DNA of 30,588 bases, taken from assembly GCF_902374955.1 (NCBI RefSeq), contig NZ_CABKRX010000060.1, forward strand, positions 1 to 30,588, in the 5' to 3' direction. The notes under the pieces are model-generated. The model saw nothing but the letters and a program-made list of their open reading frames with translations, did not search any database and was not told the origin of the DNA. Below, one piece after another: positions 13,692 to 22,546 of this stretch. The translations under genes and the position numbers were made by a program. This stretch comes from Bacillus massilioanorexius (GTDB lineage: Bacteria; Bacillota; Bacilli; Bacillales; DSM-1321). How positions within the stretch are numbered: position 1 is the stretch's first letter; each line of letters begins with the position of its first letter.

Positions 13692-16511
13692 TTATTTTGT
13701 AGCTACTACTTTAACATCAACTTTATGAGCATTTGAAGCCACGTCTTTAATGTTAATGTTAGCAGGAGTTGGATCTAACAATGTCTTAACAGAAATCTCT
13801 TTTGTTAAGTCAAGTGTAGCTGTTGCAAGATCAATTACAATCTTGTTAGCAAAACCAGTTACATTTGTAGCTGTTAGGTCAGCATCAGCTACAGTCTTCG
13901 CTGTAGTACCTTCATAAATAGCAAACTCAAGTCCAGCAGCTACACCAGCAAGAGGTGCGATAGCTTCACTATAAGTTAACTCAATAGTGTTATTGTCTAA
14001 TACACGTGCAGATTGTAAAACAGGAGCTACGTTATCAACAATTGCACTTGTAGTTGTAACAGGCTTAATTGTTTTGTTAGATAAAGATTTTACATTGTTA
14101 ATTGTAAACACTGCAGTTGTATCGCTAATAGCAATTGACTCATCAGCTAGTTTAATTGTCGCAACTTTTTGAGTTGAATCTAAAGTAATAGTTGTACCAG
14201 CAGGTAGTGGTTTACCATTGATTGAATAGTTATTTAAATCTGTTGCAGAACCACTTACAGCTCCACCTTTTACTGCTTCCGGATACGTTACTGTAATAAC
14301 ATTTCCAGTTTCAGTTACTTCACCATTCGTTAAGTCGCTGTCGCCATCAACAAAATCAAAAGTATCTACTGATGTTGTTGTACCAAAATCAACAGTACCT
14401 GCAAATGAATTAGATTTGTTTGCTACTAATGCTAAATCAGTTGCAGCACCTGATGCGATTTGGAAGCTATGCGTTCCAGTTAAAGCAACATCTGTAATAT
14501 CAATAACTGCTTCTTTTCCAGAAACAGTAACTGGAGCACCAGTCAAGATACCTGATTTCAATACTCCGTTAGAATCAACAATTGTAAATTTACTTAAATC
14601 TAAAGAGTTATTAATAACTTCATCAAAAGATACTTTAAGTTCAGTAACTAGTTTTGTTGTCGCATCTTTTTTAAATGTTATGCCAGTAACAGTTGGTGCA
14701 GTTACATCTTTATTAAGTGTTACTGCTTTAGTTGTTGCAGCCAATTGATTACCCAGAGCATCATCTACTGACTTGTCTGCAAATACTACAGTTAAATTAC
14801 GTGTAGTTTTATTTTTATATAAATCACTTACTTCTGATTTTGTCTTATCAAGAGTAATTACAAACTTTGTACCAGTAGTATCACCAGTTAATGCAGCAAA
14901 GTTTGAAACAGTTACATCAGCTAAAAGTTCGTCTTTAACAGTTACATCACCTGTAGCAACTGTAGATGCATTGATTTTTTTGTCAAATGTTACAAGAAGT
15001 TGATAATCACCATGTGCAGTAACTGATGAAACTACTGGTGCATCAGCATCTTTTTTAACAGTAAATGTAGTAGTTGCTAATGATGTTACATTGTTTGCAG
15101 TGTCAGTTAAATTTACAATTTCTAATGTATGTGTTTTAGTTGCATCTAAGTTTAGTCCAGTAAGATTTAAAGATTCAACAGGAGATGTAATAGTTCCTAC
15201 AGACTGACCGTTAACTTTAATAATACCAGATTTAACAGGCTCAGAGAAGTTAACAGTTGCAGTTGTTGCAGTTGTGTCTTTTGTTACTGAATCAACAGAA
15301 ACAATTGAAGCTTTAGTAGTGTCTTCTACTTTTACAACTGTAGAGAATAACGGAAATTCTTTAGTAGGCTCTGATTTTAACGTAACACCTTTAACTGTTA
15401 CTGCTACTGAAGACGCAGTAGTATAAGGATCTGTTAAAGTTAACTTAACTGATTTTCCATCTTCTTGAACTTCTGCAGAAGCTACTGTATTTGTATCATT
15501 TAAAACATAGTTAGTTTTTGTTTCTGCTGTAGCAACATCTACATCTTTATTAAATGTAACAACAAGTTGTTTAGCGTTAATCGCACTTACACTTACTACT
15601 TTTGCCACAGTTGCGTCTACTTTAAACGCTTTAGCAGCTACAGCTTTACCTGATTTGTAAGCAGCTGTTACTACTACGCTTTGTTCGTTTTCAGTTTGTG
15701 CAACTTTAGCAACAGTTAATTCAACTGTCTTTTTATCTTCTGATAATTTAGCTTCTGTTGCAGTTACAGCAGTAGCTTCTTTACCGTCGATTGCTTGAGT
15801 TAATTTGAAATCTGCAGCTTTTACTGACTCAAGAGCATTGTCAAGAGTTACAGTTACTTTTCCATCTTCTGCTTTAACTTCTGTTACAGCAGCTTTTGGA
15901 GTTGCTTGATCTGCAGCAAATAAGAATTTAGCGAAATCTCCACGTTTAGCGTTAGCAGTAGTTCCGAAAGTTGTTTTAGAAGTACCACTTGTTACGCCAT
16001 TTTCTACTAATGCAGAAACATAAGGAGCGTAGTTAGTGTTTACGTCTGTGAAGTCAACTTTTCCAGATCCTTCAAGACCGAAACCTTTTGCGATCCAGAT
16101 AGCTAATTCACCACGAGTGATTTGAGCATCAGGATTGAAAGTAGTTGCTGTTTTACCACTTGTAATACCAGCAGCTTTTAATGCATTTGCATATGGAGCA
16201 ACACGAGTATTAACATCTGTAAAACCAGCATCTGGTGCACCTTTAGTATCTAATCCTAATACTTGTGCAAGGAATGCAGCTGCATCACCACGTTTGATGT
16301 TATCGCTAACACCAAATGTAGTTTCAGAAGTACCTTTGATCCCTTTAGAAACTACGAAATCAACAGCTTCTTTGTAATTTTTTGTTACATCTGTAAATTT
16401 GCTTGAATCTGCTTCAGCAGCAGAAGCTAATGGAGCAACAGCACCTGCAACTAAAGTTGCAGTAGCAGCAGTTGCTACGAACTTGCGGTAAGACTTTGGT
16501 TGGTAAGCCAT
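13692..16511 (-). CDS. expressed S-layer protein with three SLH domains
   Basis: 939 residues. The ATG at 16511 has GGGGAGGA about 9 nt upstream. The N-terminus is a classical Sec signal peptide (basic stretch KSYRK, Ala/Val-rich core, cleavage near ASAAEA at about 30). Three SLH domains follow at about 35-85, 95-150 and 155-200 (FTDVTKNY, ITRGELA and RGDFAKFLF landmarks). They anchor the protein to pyruvylated secondary cell-wall polymer. From about 210 onward the protein is a chain of Ig-like SbsA/SLAP-type domains rich in Thr, Ala, Val and Lys. At Ser309 it reads S-A-I-N-A across the core DNA site shared with both silent cassettes. Residues 1-308 are therefore probably constant and 309-939 exchangeable. 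It has its own promoter and terminator. It assembles outside the cell as the surface lattice, presumably very abundantly. Confidence 0.95.
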   Translation of the reverse strand: MAYQPKSYRKFVATAATATLVAGAVAPLASAAEADSSKFTDVTKNYKEAVDFVVSKGIKGTSETTFGVSDNIKRGDAAAFLAQVLGLDTKGAPDAGFTDVNTRVAPYANALKAAGITSGKTATTFNPDAQITRGELAIWIAKGFGLEGSGKVDFTDVNTNYAPYVSALVENGVTSGTSKTTFGTTANAKRGDFAKFLFAADQATPKAAVTEVKAEDGKVTVTLDNALESVKAADFKLTQAIDGKEATAVTATEAKLSEDKKTVELTVAKVAQTENEQSVVVTAAYKSGKAVAAKAFKVDATVAKVVSVSAINAKQLVVTFNKDVDVATAETKTNYVLNDTNTVASAEVQEDGKSVKLTLTDPYTTASSVAVTVKGVTLKSEPTKEFPLFSTVVKVEDTTKASIVSVDSVTKDTTATTATVNFSEPVKSGIIKVNGQSVGTITSPVESLNLTGLNLDATKTHTLEIVNLTDTANNVTSLATTTFTVKKDADAPVVSSVTAHGDYQLLVTFDKKINASTVATGDVTVKDELLADVTVSNFAALTGDTTGTKFVITLDKTKSEVSDLYKNKTTRNLTVVFADKSVDDALGNQLAATTKAVTLNKDVTAPTVTGITFKKDATTKLVTELKVSFDEVINNSLDLSKFTIVDSNGVLKSGILTGAPVTVSGKEAVIDITDVALTGTHSFQIASGAATDLALVANKSNSFAGTVDFGTTTSVDTFDFVDGDSDLTNGEVTETGNVITVTYPEAVKGGAVSGSATDLNNYSINGKPLPAGTTITLDSTQKVATIKLADESIAISDTTAVFTINNVKSLSNKTIKPVTTTSAIVDNVAPVLQSARVLDNNTIELTYSEAIAPLAGVAAGLEFAIYEGTTAKTVADADLTATNVTGFANKIVIDLATATLDLTKEISVKTLLDPTPANINIKDVASNAHKVDVKVVATK
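15573..15594. repeat. junction core site in the expressed S-layer gene
   Basis: AGCGTTAATCGCACTT plus CACTT after one variable base, inside the coding frame at residue 309. 21 of 22 bases match the site at the start of silent cassette 2, and 14 of the 15 core bases match cassette 1. This is the predicted acceptor site. Confidence 0.7.
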
Positions 16512-16658
16512 GGAATAAATCCTCCCCGTTTTGTAAAAATTTTTTCTTTAATTCTATTAATTAAAAATAAACAGAATCTTATGTAGCTTAAAATCCTATT
16601 AACCTATTCAAATAAAACCTAGTTAAATGGGAAAATAGCAGATTAAACCTCTTTATTT

Positions 16659-16686
16659 ATTCTACCAAATGAACCATAATTTTCAA
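16659..16686 (-). promoter_or_regulatory. candidate promoter of the S-layer gene
   Basis: Minus-strand -35 TTGAAA (16681-16686) and -10 TAGAAT (16659-16664) with 16-bp spacing. This gives a leader of about 140 nt before the ATG; long AT-rich leaders are usual for S-layer genes. The gap 16512-16928 holds no gene. A second TATAAT occurs further upstream near 16720 but lacks a good -35 box. Confidence 0.5.
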
Positions 16687-16921
16687 CTATTTTTTACATA
16701 TTTCTTCACATAGAAGAATATTATAGAAATTTTACAGAATAAACAGGTTGAGCTTCCTTTATTTTCATAAATAGACGCACTTCATCATTATACACAGTAA
16801 CCTCTTTAATTGGAATATTTTTTATAAAAAATCTTATTTTGGATTCTCTTATAAATAAATCCAACTAAGGTGAAGTTTTCATGCAACTGTTCCAATATAG
16901 CACCCTATAAATAAAAACACA

Positions 16922-16950
16922 AAAAAAAGACCTCAGAATCATCTGAGATC
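16922..16950 (-). terminator. terminator of the GT4 gene at 16949
   Basis: GATCTCAGA and TCTGAGGTC form a stem with a 4-nt loop, followed on the minus strand by eight T. The stem begins at the stop codon of the glycosyltransferase gene. Confidence 0.8.
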
Positions 16951-18052
16951 ATGGATTGATAAGAGATTTATATCGTTCTTCTACGCTTTTCGCTAGCTGC
17001 TCTAAAGAGAAATGCGAAGTGGCATGCTTGTACAATGCTTCTCCTTTGCTACTTAGTACATTCTTTTGTTGGTCTTTATAAGCTTCTGCAATGGCTGTTG
17101 CAAATTGCTCTGCATTATTTGTTGGTACGACCCAGCCATATTGCTCTGAGGAAAGCAACTGCTTCACTCCGCCGACATCTGTTGAGATAAGTGGTAGCTT
17201 TTCATTTGCCGCTTCTAATAATGCCAATGGAAAGCTTTCACTATGTGAGGCTAATAAGGCAATATGTGAATCACTATAAATGTCACTTACATCTTTTCTG
17301 AACCCAAGAAAGTGAACCTGATTTCCAAGATGGAAATCGTCAACCATCGCGACAATTTCTTCTTTAATCGGACCATCTCCAACTAAAACTAAATGAATAT
17401 GAGGATTATTGATTTGCTTCAATGCTCGAAGAACAATATCATGTCCTTTAACTGGATGTAAACGCGCTACCATTGTCATGATGAAATCTTTATCATTTAG
17501 GCCAAGTTCTTGTTGTAGCTTTCCATTTTTCTCTAACGGCTCTAAAAAATGAATACCATTATAAATCGTGAAAATTTTCTCCGCTGGAATTCCAAATTCA
17601 ATAAGATTTTCTTTAAAACGTTCTGAAACAGCAAAGAAATAATCGATTTGTTTTATCGCATGTAAGTTAAGCTTGGTAAAAAGCTTCCCTTTTATGCCAC
17701 CCTTCATAAAGTCCAGCTTCGGATCACTATGAATCGTTGTCACCCATAACGCTGAAATTTTCTTTTTAATGAAGGACATAAATAAATTGGCTCTTGGACC
17801 ATGTGAATGCACAATATCGAATTCTTCCTTATTAATAAAATCTCGTAGCTTACGCAAAATGCTTATGTCATATCGTGACGATTGTTGAAACAATTCGACA
17901 CGAATTCCCATTTCTCTCGCTTCCTGAGCTAGTGGACCTTCTTGAAAAACAGCCAGACAGACTGTATCTCGTGGGAATTGTTCGAGCAAGGTAGTAACAT
18001 GCTTACGAGAGCCACCCGTTTCTCCTCCACTAATTACATGTAATACTTTCAT
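16949..18052 (-). CDS. glycosyltransferase family 4
   Basis: 367 residues; AGGAGGG 6 nt before the ATG. The GT-B fold is recognisable: an N-terminal acceptor domain with ISGGETGGSRKHV at residues 8-20, HSHGPRANL around 83-91, and a C-terminal nucleotide-sugar domain with ARLHPVKG, VLVGDGP and the EX7E-type stretch ESFPLALLEAANE. It is cytoplasmic, transferring a sugar from an activated donor to a lipid- or polymer-linked acceptor. Between the S-layer gene and a TagA-family transferase gene it most likely takes part in secondary cell-wall polymer assembly. The exact donor and linkage cannot be read from the sequence. Confidence 0.88.
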   Translation of the reverse strand: MKVLHVISGGETGGSRKHVTTLLEQFPRDTVCLAVFQEGPLAQEAREMGIRVELFQQSSRYDISILRKLRDFINKEEFDIVHSHGPRANLFMSFIKKKISALWVTTIHSDPKLDFMKGGIKGKLFTKLNLHAIKQIDYFFAVSERFKENLIEFGIPAEKIFTIYNGIHFLEPLEKNGKLQQELGLNDKDFIMTMVARLHPVKGHDIVLRALKQINNPHIHLVLVGDGPIKEEIVAMVDDFHLGNQVHFLGFRKDVSDIYSDSHIALLASHSESFPLALLEAANEKLPLISTDVGGVKQLLSSEQYGWVVPTNNAEQFATAIAEAYKDQQKNVLSSKGEALYKHATSHFSLEQLAKSVEERYKSLINP

Positions 18053-18144
18053 TGTTTCCCTCCTATTAAAAAGACATTATTTGCCCATTGTTATTCGTTT
18101 CTTCTATATAATAAGGAAATCGGCTTATTCAACTTATTATGCAT

Positions 18145-18183
18145 AAAAAAACAACCTTAATGAGATCATGACTCATTAAGGTT
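18145..18183 (-). terminator. terminator of the TagA-family gene
   Basis: AACCTTAATGAG and CTCATTAAGGTT form a perfect 12-bp stem around a 7-nt loop. The minus strand continues with G and seven T. Confidence 0.85.
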
Positions 18184-18211
18184 GCCATGTGTATGAACCC
18201 ATTGTAGCAAC

Positions 18212-18928
18212 TTACTTAGATCGGATTACTTTTATGAGAAACTTTGGTAAGGCAAGCTGACGTTTAAAACGACTTGGTTCCTTCATTAAACGGTATAGCC
18301 ATTCTAAACCAAGCTTCCGATAAAATTCAGGTGCTCGTTTGACGTGACCGGCAAAGACATCGAAACTACCGCCAACTCCTTGAAAAACCTTCGCACTCAC
18401 TTCGTTCATATGCTCACGAATCCATAGCTCTTGCTTTGGACTTCCCATGGCCACGAACAAAATATCCGCTTGCGCATCGTTTATCTTCTTCACAACTACT
18501 GCTGGATCTTGAACATACCCATTCTCATATCCAGAAATAATGATCTTCGGGTATTTTGCTTCGATATTTGCTTTTGCTTTGGCTACGACTTCTTCCTTTG
18601 CCCCGTACATAAACACACGATAGCCTTTTTCCGCCGCAGATTGAAGCAAACGATCCATCATATCCACACCTGTAACACGTGACGTGATATTGCCTTTTTT
18701 CAATTTAGACGCCAGTAAAATTCCTACTCCATCAGGAATTCCATACGTACTGTTATTGATTAAGTCTCGTAGCTGTTCATTTTTCTCAGCCGCCATCACT
18801 TTTTCAGGATTAACTGCGATGATCGTCGACTTTAAATTTTGCTGCATACGAATATCAATGTCCGTCAGTATATCTTCATAGCTTAATGGAGATACACCTA
18901 TACCAAAATACGTTTCTTTTTGCATCAT
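18212..18928 (-). CDS. tagA: WecG/TagA/CpsF-family glycosyltransferase
   Basis: 238 residues, normal for the GT26 (TagA/TarA) family. These enzymes add ManNAc to undecaprenyl-PP-GlcNAc, the committed step of wall teichoic acid and of some secondary wall polymers. Family landmarks: VNPEKV at 39-44, IPDGVGI at 64-70 (Asp66), MYGAKEE and VAMGSPKQELW. It acts at the inner membrane face. Two adjacent ATG codons could start the protein; the second is better spaced from AGGAAG. With CsaB and a UDP-ManNAc-type dehydrogenase nearby, it probably starts the ManNAc-containing polymer to which SLH domains bind. The symbol follows the family; no other teichoic-acid genes are seen here. Confidence 0.85.
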   Translation of the reverse strand: MMQKETYFGIGVSPLSYEDILTDIDIRMQQNLKSTIIAVNPEKVMAAEKNEQLRDLINNSTYGIPDGVGILLASKLKKGNITSRVTGVDMMDRLLQSAAEKGYRVFMYGAKEEVVAKAKANIEAKYPKIIISGYENGYVQDPAVVVKKINDAQADILFVAMGSPKQELWIREHMNEVSAKVFQGVGGSFDVFAGHVKRAPEFYRKLGLEWLYRLMKEPSRFKRQLALPKFLIKVIRSK

Positions 18929-19056
18929 TCATCTTCCTATTATAGAAAAACCTACATCGGTCCTTCTTTATATTTTCAAGAAATAACATATCGTTGTTTT
19001 CTATATTGCTGTTGCTATAAAAAACTTTATTAATTGAACTAGTTGATAAAAAACTA

Positions 19057-19175
19057 TTTGAATAGAGCGGAAGGTGCGAGACTCCTGCGGGAGCAGCGGG
19101 ACAGGTGAGACCCCACAGACGCTTTGCGTCGAGGAGGCTCACCACCCGCCCCGCGGAAAGCGAGCATCCTGGAGC
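19057..19175. repeat. Bacillaceae-type intergenic GC-rich repeat
   Basis: A GC-rich palindromic block (GAGCGGAAGGTGCGAGAC ... GCGAGCATCCTGGAGCGG) in AT-rich surroundings. I recognise it as a dispersed non-coding repeat common in Bacillus and relatives. Apparent reading frames through it (about 18876-19248) are artefacts. The gap 18929-19304 contains nothing else convincing. Confidence 0.75.
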
Positions 19176-19304
19176 GGCAACTTATATTCAATTCTTGTTG
19201 ATACGCAACAAAGTTTTCGAAAACATCCAAACATATAACCTTATTCATTCTAACTCGAATAAATAAAAGAAGGAAAAAACGTCACGGGTCCTTCATATGT
19301 TTTT

Positions 19305-20582
19305 TTACTCTTGAATAGCTTTTAAATTTTTCAAATTACCAATACGGTACACTGTGAAGCGATCTTCGTTGATTTTTGCACAGTTACGAGTATCGAATAC
19401 GACTGGTGTTGCCATTTTATTTAATAAAAGCTCTTCATCAAATTGCTTAAATTCATTATGATCTACAAGAATGACAAGTAAGTTTGCTCCATCTACCGCT
19501 TGTTCTAAGCTTTGAAGTTGGAAGGAAACTTGTTCTTCTGTCACATGTGGATCATGGATACGTACGTCAAAGCGATCATTTTCTAAAAGCATATGTGCAA
19601 TTTCAATTGCTGGGCTTTCACGAACATCGTCAATGTTTCCTTTGTATGTTAAACCGCAAACGGCAATTTTCGGTTGATCTAATTCAGACGTTAATCGTTT
19701 GATTTGCTCGATCACAAACTCAGGCATACTGTTATTGATACGACGTGATTCTGTAATTAATGGAGATTCTTCACGTGCTTTTTCAATAATGAAGTAAGGA
19801 TCAACCGCTAAGCAGTGTCCACCTACTCCTGGACCTGGTAAATGGATATTTACACGTGGATGCTTGTTTGCTAATTCAATCACGTCATGTGCATTTACAC
19901 CAAGACGAGCTGAGATTTTGGCTAATTCATTAGCAAGCGCAATGTTCACATCACGGAAAGTATTCTCCATTAGCTTAGACATTTCAGCTGTAACCGCTTC
20001 TGTTTCGATAACGTCACCCGTTACAATCGCACGATATACATCTCCAGCCTTCTTCGCTGCTTCAGGTGTTAAACCACCTACGATACGAGTATTCTCGATT
20101 AATTCTATTAAAATTCGACCTGGTAATACACGTTCTGGGCAATGTGCCACATATACGTCATTGTAAGGATCGAATCCAGCTTCTTTAATAATTGGAGCAA
20201 CTAAATCATCCATTGTTCTTGGTGGGATTGTTGATTCTACAATCACAATATTTCCTTTTTCTAAATAAGGAATAATCGCTTTTGTTGCTTCCGCTACATA
20301 ATCGACATTGGCACTATGGTCTTCATGAATTGGAGTTGGAACAGAAATAATAAACACGTCTGCTTTTTCTGGTTCAACAGAAGCCTTCAAATGACCATTA
20401 GCCACAACTTCCTTCACTAATTCTGGTAAATCTATTTCTTCTATAGTAACTTTGCCTTCATTTAAAGATTCCACAACTTTACGATTTACATCTACACCTA
20501 GTACGTCATAGCCTGCACGTGCAAACACTGATGCAGTTGGTAAGCCAATATACCCTAACCCAATGACACAAATCTTTTTCAT
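19305..20582 (-). CDS. UDP-N-acetyl-D-mannosamine dehydrogenase (WecC-type nucleotide-sugar dehydrogenase)
   Basis: 425 residues, typical of the UDP-glucose/GDP-mannose dehydrogenase family. It has an N-terminal Rossmann NAD site (IGLGYIGLPTA at 7-17), a central dimerisation helix region with MSKLMENTFRDVN (Lys203, Asn207), catalytic Cys257 in GGHCLAVDPYF, and a C-terminal UDP-binding domain with GLTYKGNIDDVRESP. VGGHCLAVDPYF is typical of the ManNAc rather than the glucose branch. The reaction oxidises UDP-ManNAc to UDP-ManNAcA with two NAD. The product would supply a uronic-acid residue of the cell-wall polymer. GAGGT lies about 11 nt before the ATG. No epimerase gene for UDP-ManNAc is seen nearby. 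Confidence 0.85.
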   Translation of the reverse strand: MKKICVIGLGYIGLPTASVFARAGYDVLGVDVNRKVVESLNEGKVTIEEIDLPELVKEVVANGHLKASVEPEKADVFIISVPTPIHEDHSANVDYVAEATKAIIPYLEKGNIVIVESTIPPRTMDDLVAPIIKEAGFDPYNDVYVAHCPERVLPGRILIELIENTRIVGGLTPEAAKKAGDVYRAIVTGDVIETEAVTAEMSKLMENTFRDVNIALANELAKISARLGVNAHDVIELANKHPRVNIHLPGPGVGGHCLAVDPYFIIEKAREESPLITESRRINNSMPEFVIEQIKRLTSELDQPKIAVCGLTYKGNIDDVRESPAIEIAHMLLENDRFDVRIHDPHVTEEQVSFQLQSLEQAVDGANLLVILVDHNEFKQFDEELLLNKMATPVVFDTRNCAKINEDRFTVYRIGNLKNLKAIQE

Positions 20583-20707
20583 CGCTTAGTGACCTCACTT
20601 ATCTATATAATGTTACATTCTTAACAAGTAAATTCCTAACTCACATAGTATATCAAAATATGTTCTCTTCTGCATTAATAACATTAGTATAGCTCATTCT
20701 AATAAGA

Positions 20708-20825
20708 AAAGCTGATGCGGCTCGTTTAACTCCGACAAGCATAAGACGAGCTGGCTTGAAGGCGCTCTTTGCCTTCTGGACTGGTTGACTTATGCTCTAG
20801 GAGTTAGCCGCTGAAGCTAGACAAC
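20708..20825. repeat. Bacillaceae-type hairpin repeat 1
   Basis: A long imperfect hairpin: AACTCC, AAGCATAAG and GGC on one side pair with CTTATGCT, GGAGTT and AGCC on the other, with an inner GAAGGC/GCCTTC stem. It ends in CGCTGAAGCTAGACAA, as does the element at 22361-22475. This family of non-coding repeats is dispersed in Bacillus-like genomes. Confidence 0.65.
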
Positions 20826-20867
20826 GCAGACAAATCTGACAGGTAAAAGGTCAGACAAAGCAAGTTG

Positions 20868-20990
20868 ATGCGGCTCAAGTATGGAACAACAACTAAAATC
20901 GCTACTGCCTTTGACAACGCCCTTGTTGACTTACATTCCATAGACTTCCACCAGCATAAGTCGATCAAGCACGAAAGCCAGACATAATGT
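20868..20990. repeat. partial or diverged hairpin repeat 2
   Basis: Shares GTTGATGCGGCTC with the start of the element at 20708 (GCTGATGCGGCTC) and CAGCATAAGTCGA with its far arm, but the middle differs. Probably a decayed second copy. Intergenic region 20583-21253 contains these repeats and the csaB leader but no gene. Confidence 0.45.
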
Positions 20991-21194
20991 TGAATATTAT
21001 TATATACTTACGGAACTTTTAAGAAAAATCGTTACTTGCCTGTTTCTTCATCTGAGTTCAAAAATATACCCTTTCTCCCTATCATTTAAACTAATTGCAT
21101 TGAGAAACATAGGGGGTAATGTTAAAATATATGAGGGTTTTTGTCTAGAAATATACCTTTTTGTAAATATACGTATTACTACTCAATGTTCTTC

Positions 21195-21243
21195 CCACCG
21201 TATGTGGGTGTGCATTGCCCGTTTTGGCGGGAAAATAAGGAGG
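21195..21243 (+). promoter_or_regulatory. structured leader and ribosome site of csaB
   Basis: TTCCC ... GGGAA enclose smaller stems (CCCAC/GTGGG), and AAGGAGG follows, 9 nt before a TTG start codon. No T-run, so it is not a terminator; it may be an mRNA leader structure. Confidence 0.35.
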
Positions 21244-21253
21244 AAACATTAGT

Positions 21254-22360
21254 TTGAAAATTGTCATCTCAGGTTTTTATGGTTTAGGAAATACGGGAGA
21301 TGAAGCGATTCTCGAAAGTATTGTCGACAATTTACGAGATTCCCTTGATCATCCTGATATAACAGTCTTTTCATTATCGCCAGAAGCAACAGCAAAAGAG
21401 CATAATGTAAAAACAGTCTATCGCGGTTGGAGACATGACAATAAAGGAAAAATCAAAGCATTAAAGGATGCTGATTTATTAATTAGTGGTGGAGGCGGCT
21501 TATTACAGGATGCTTACCCAACTAAGTTCTTATTCGGCCCACTTCCTTATTACCTTCTGATTGTCCTATTAGCTAAGCTATGTGGCACAAAGGTTATGTT
21601 CTTCTCACAAGGTATTGGTCCTGTTACATCCACTTGGGGAAAAATCTTAATGAAGCTGTCTAATTTAGCAGATTTCATTACGGTTCGTGATCAGTTCTCA
21701 AAAGACTATCTTCATAAGCTTGGTATCAAGCGTCCAGAAACGGTTGTTACTTCTGACATCGTGTTTGCCTTTAAAAAGAAAGAAGATCATGCTTGCATGG
21801 ACTCTTTAGATTTAAAAGAACATCAAAAGCTAGTAGCTGTATCGATGCGCCCATGGTTCGAGCATACACTGCAATTCGAACAAACCGCTCAAATTTTGGA
21901 TGCTTTAATTGAAGAAAAGAATGTGACACCTGTTTTCGTACCAATGGAAGGACATCACGATACGAACGCAAGCCAACAGGTTATGAAACATATGAAGCAT
22001 GCCGATCAATGCGTCATGCTAGGTGAAAAATTCACACCAAATCAATATTTAAATTTTATCAGTCAATGTGATTTAACAATCGGTATGAGATTACACGCCC
22101 TTATCTTCTCTACATTAAGTGGTGTTCCACATATCGGTTTAAGCTATGACAAAAAAGTGGAAAGCTTATTAAAGCGTAGTGGTATGTGGAAATATTCAGC
22201 TGACTTGATGAATATCAATCCTGAAACATTAACAGAAAATGCGCTTATGATGCTAGATGACCGCGAGAAATTCGCCAATATCGTTAAAGAAAATGCCGAA
22301 ATCATGCGTAAAGAAGCTGTACGAAATGTAGACCTATTAAAGGAGCATTTCGGAAAATAG
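21254..22360 (+). CDS. csaB: polysaccharide pyruvyl transferase CsaB
   Basis: 368 residues starting at TTG (AAGGAGG 9 nt upstream). Family features: GFYGLGNTGDEAIL at 7-20, LLISGGGGLLQD, FFSQGIGPV, TVRDQFS, and the C-terminal IGMRLHALIFS with the conserved Arg-His pair. CsaB transfers a pyruvyl ketal from phosphoenolpyruvate to ManNAc of the secondary cell-wall polymer; that group is what SLH domains recognise. This links the gene to the S-layer protein at 13692-16511 and to the SLH-CAP protein at 25597-26598. It is divergently transcribed from the dehydrogenase gene and begins a rightward run of csaB, GT4 and flippase genes. Confidence 0.93.
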   Translation: MKIVISGFYGLGNTGDEAILESIVDNLRDSLDHPDITVFSLSPEATAKEHNVKTVYRGWRHDNKGKIKALKDADLLISGGGGLLQDAYPTKFLFGPLPYYLLIVLLAKLCGTKVMFFSQGIGPVTSTWGKILMKLSNLADFITVRDQFSKDYLHKLGIKRPETVVTSDIVFAFKKKEDHACMDSLDLKEHQKLVAVSMRPWFEHTLQFEQTAQILDALIEEKNVTPVFVPMEGHHDTNASQQVMKHMKHADQCVMLGEKFTPNQYLNFISQCDLTIGMRLHALIFSTLSGVPHIGLSYDKKVESLLKRSGMWKYSADLMNINPETLTENALMMLDDREKFANIVKENAEIMRKEAVRNVDLLKEHFGK

Positions 22361-22475
22361 AAAAGCGTAAGCGCCTTGGTCCGCTCGAGGTCATCACTTA
22401 CCAGTCATGACTTTGACAAGATACTCGAAGATGTCTTTCGAGGCAGAAAACTGGCTGAGGCGCTGAAGCTAGACA
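22361..22475. repeat. Bacillaceae-type hairpin repeat 3
   Basis: AAGCGCC near the left end pairs with GGCGCTG near the right end, with inner CTCGA/TCGAG-like stems. It ends in GCGCTGAAGCTAGACA like the repeat at 20708-20825. It starts directly after the csaB stop and fills most of the gap to the next gene; it may act as a 3' mRNA structure. Confidence 0.65.
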
Positions 22476-22546
22476 ATACAAATGTAAAGTTTGAACGATC
22501 ATTTTTTATACAAAAGATTGTAATGTAAAGTCTGGAGGAGACTGGA

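Larger units (their letters stand above)
8515..15588 (-). other. repeat module 2: currently expressed variable region with recombinase quartet 2 (core to core)
   Basis: Holds the 3' two thirds of the expressed S-layer gene, the terminators and quartet 2. It repeats the layout of 2106-8514. It exceeds that unit by about 0.66 kb, and the two extra N-terminal domains of the class C recombinase account for almost exactly that (511 against 295 codons, about 650 bp); other length differences largely cancel. Confidence 0.5.

Noticed and set aside
15573..15594. The core as a coincidence of a conserved protein motif only
   Set aside because: Not fully excluded, since S-A-I-N-A-like strands recur in S-layer domains. 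But identity at synonymous positions and the exact match to the cassette ends make a DNA-level site more likely.
172..16511. Invertible DNA switch of the Campylobacter fetus sap type
   Set aside because: All cassettes and core sites in the window have the same orientation and there is no second promoter facing them. Inversion between the visible sites is not possible.
18876..19248. Small minus-strand proteins between the tagA-like gene and the dehydrogenase gene
   Set aside because: They translate a known type of GC-rich Bacillaceae intergenic repeat and have no ribosome site or protein features.
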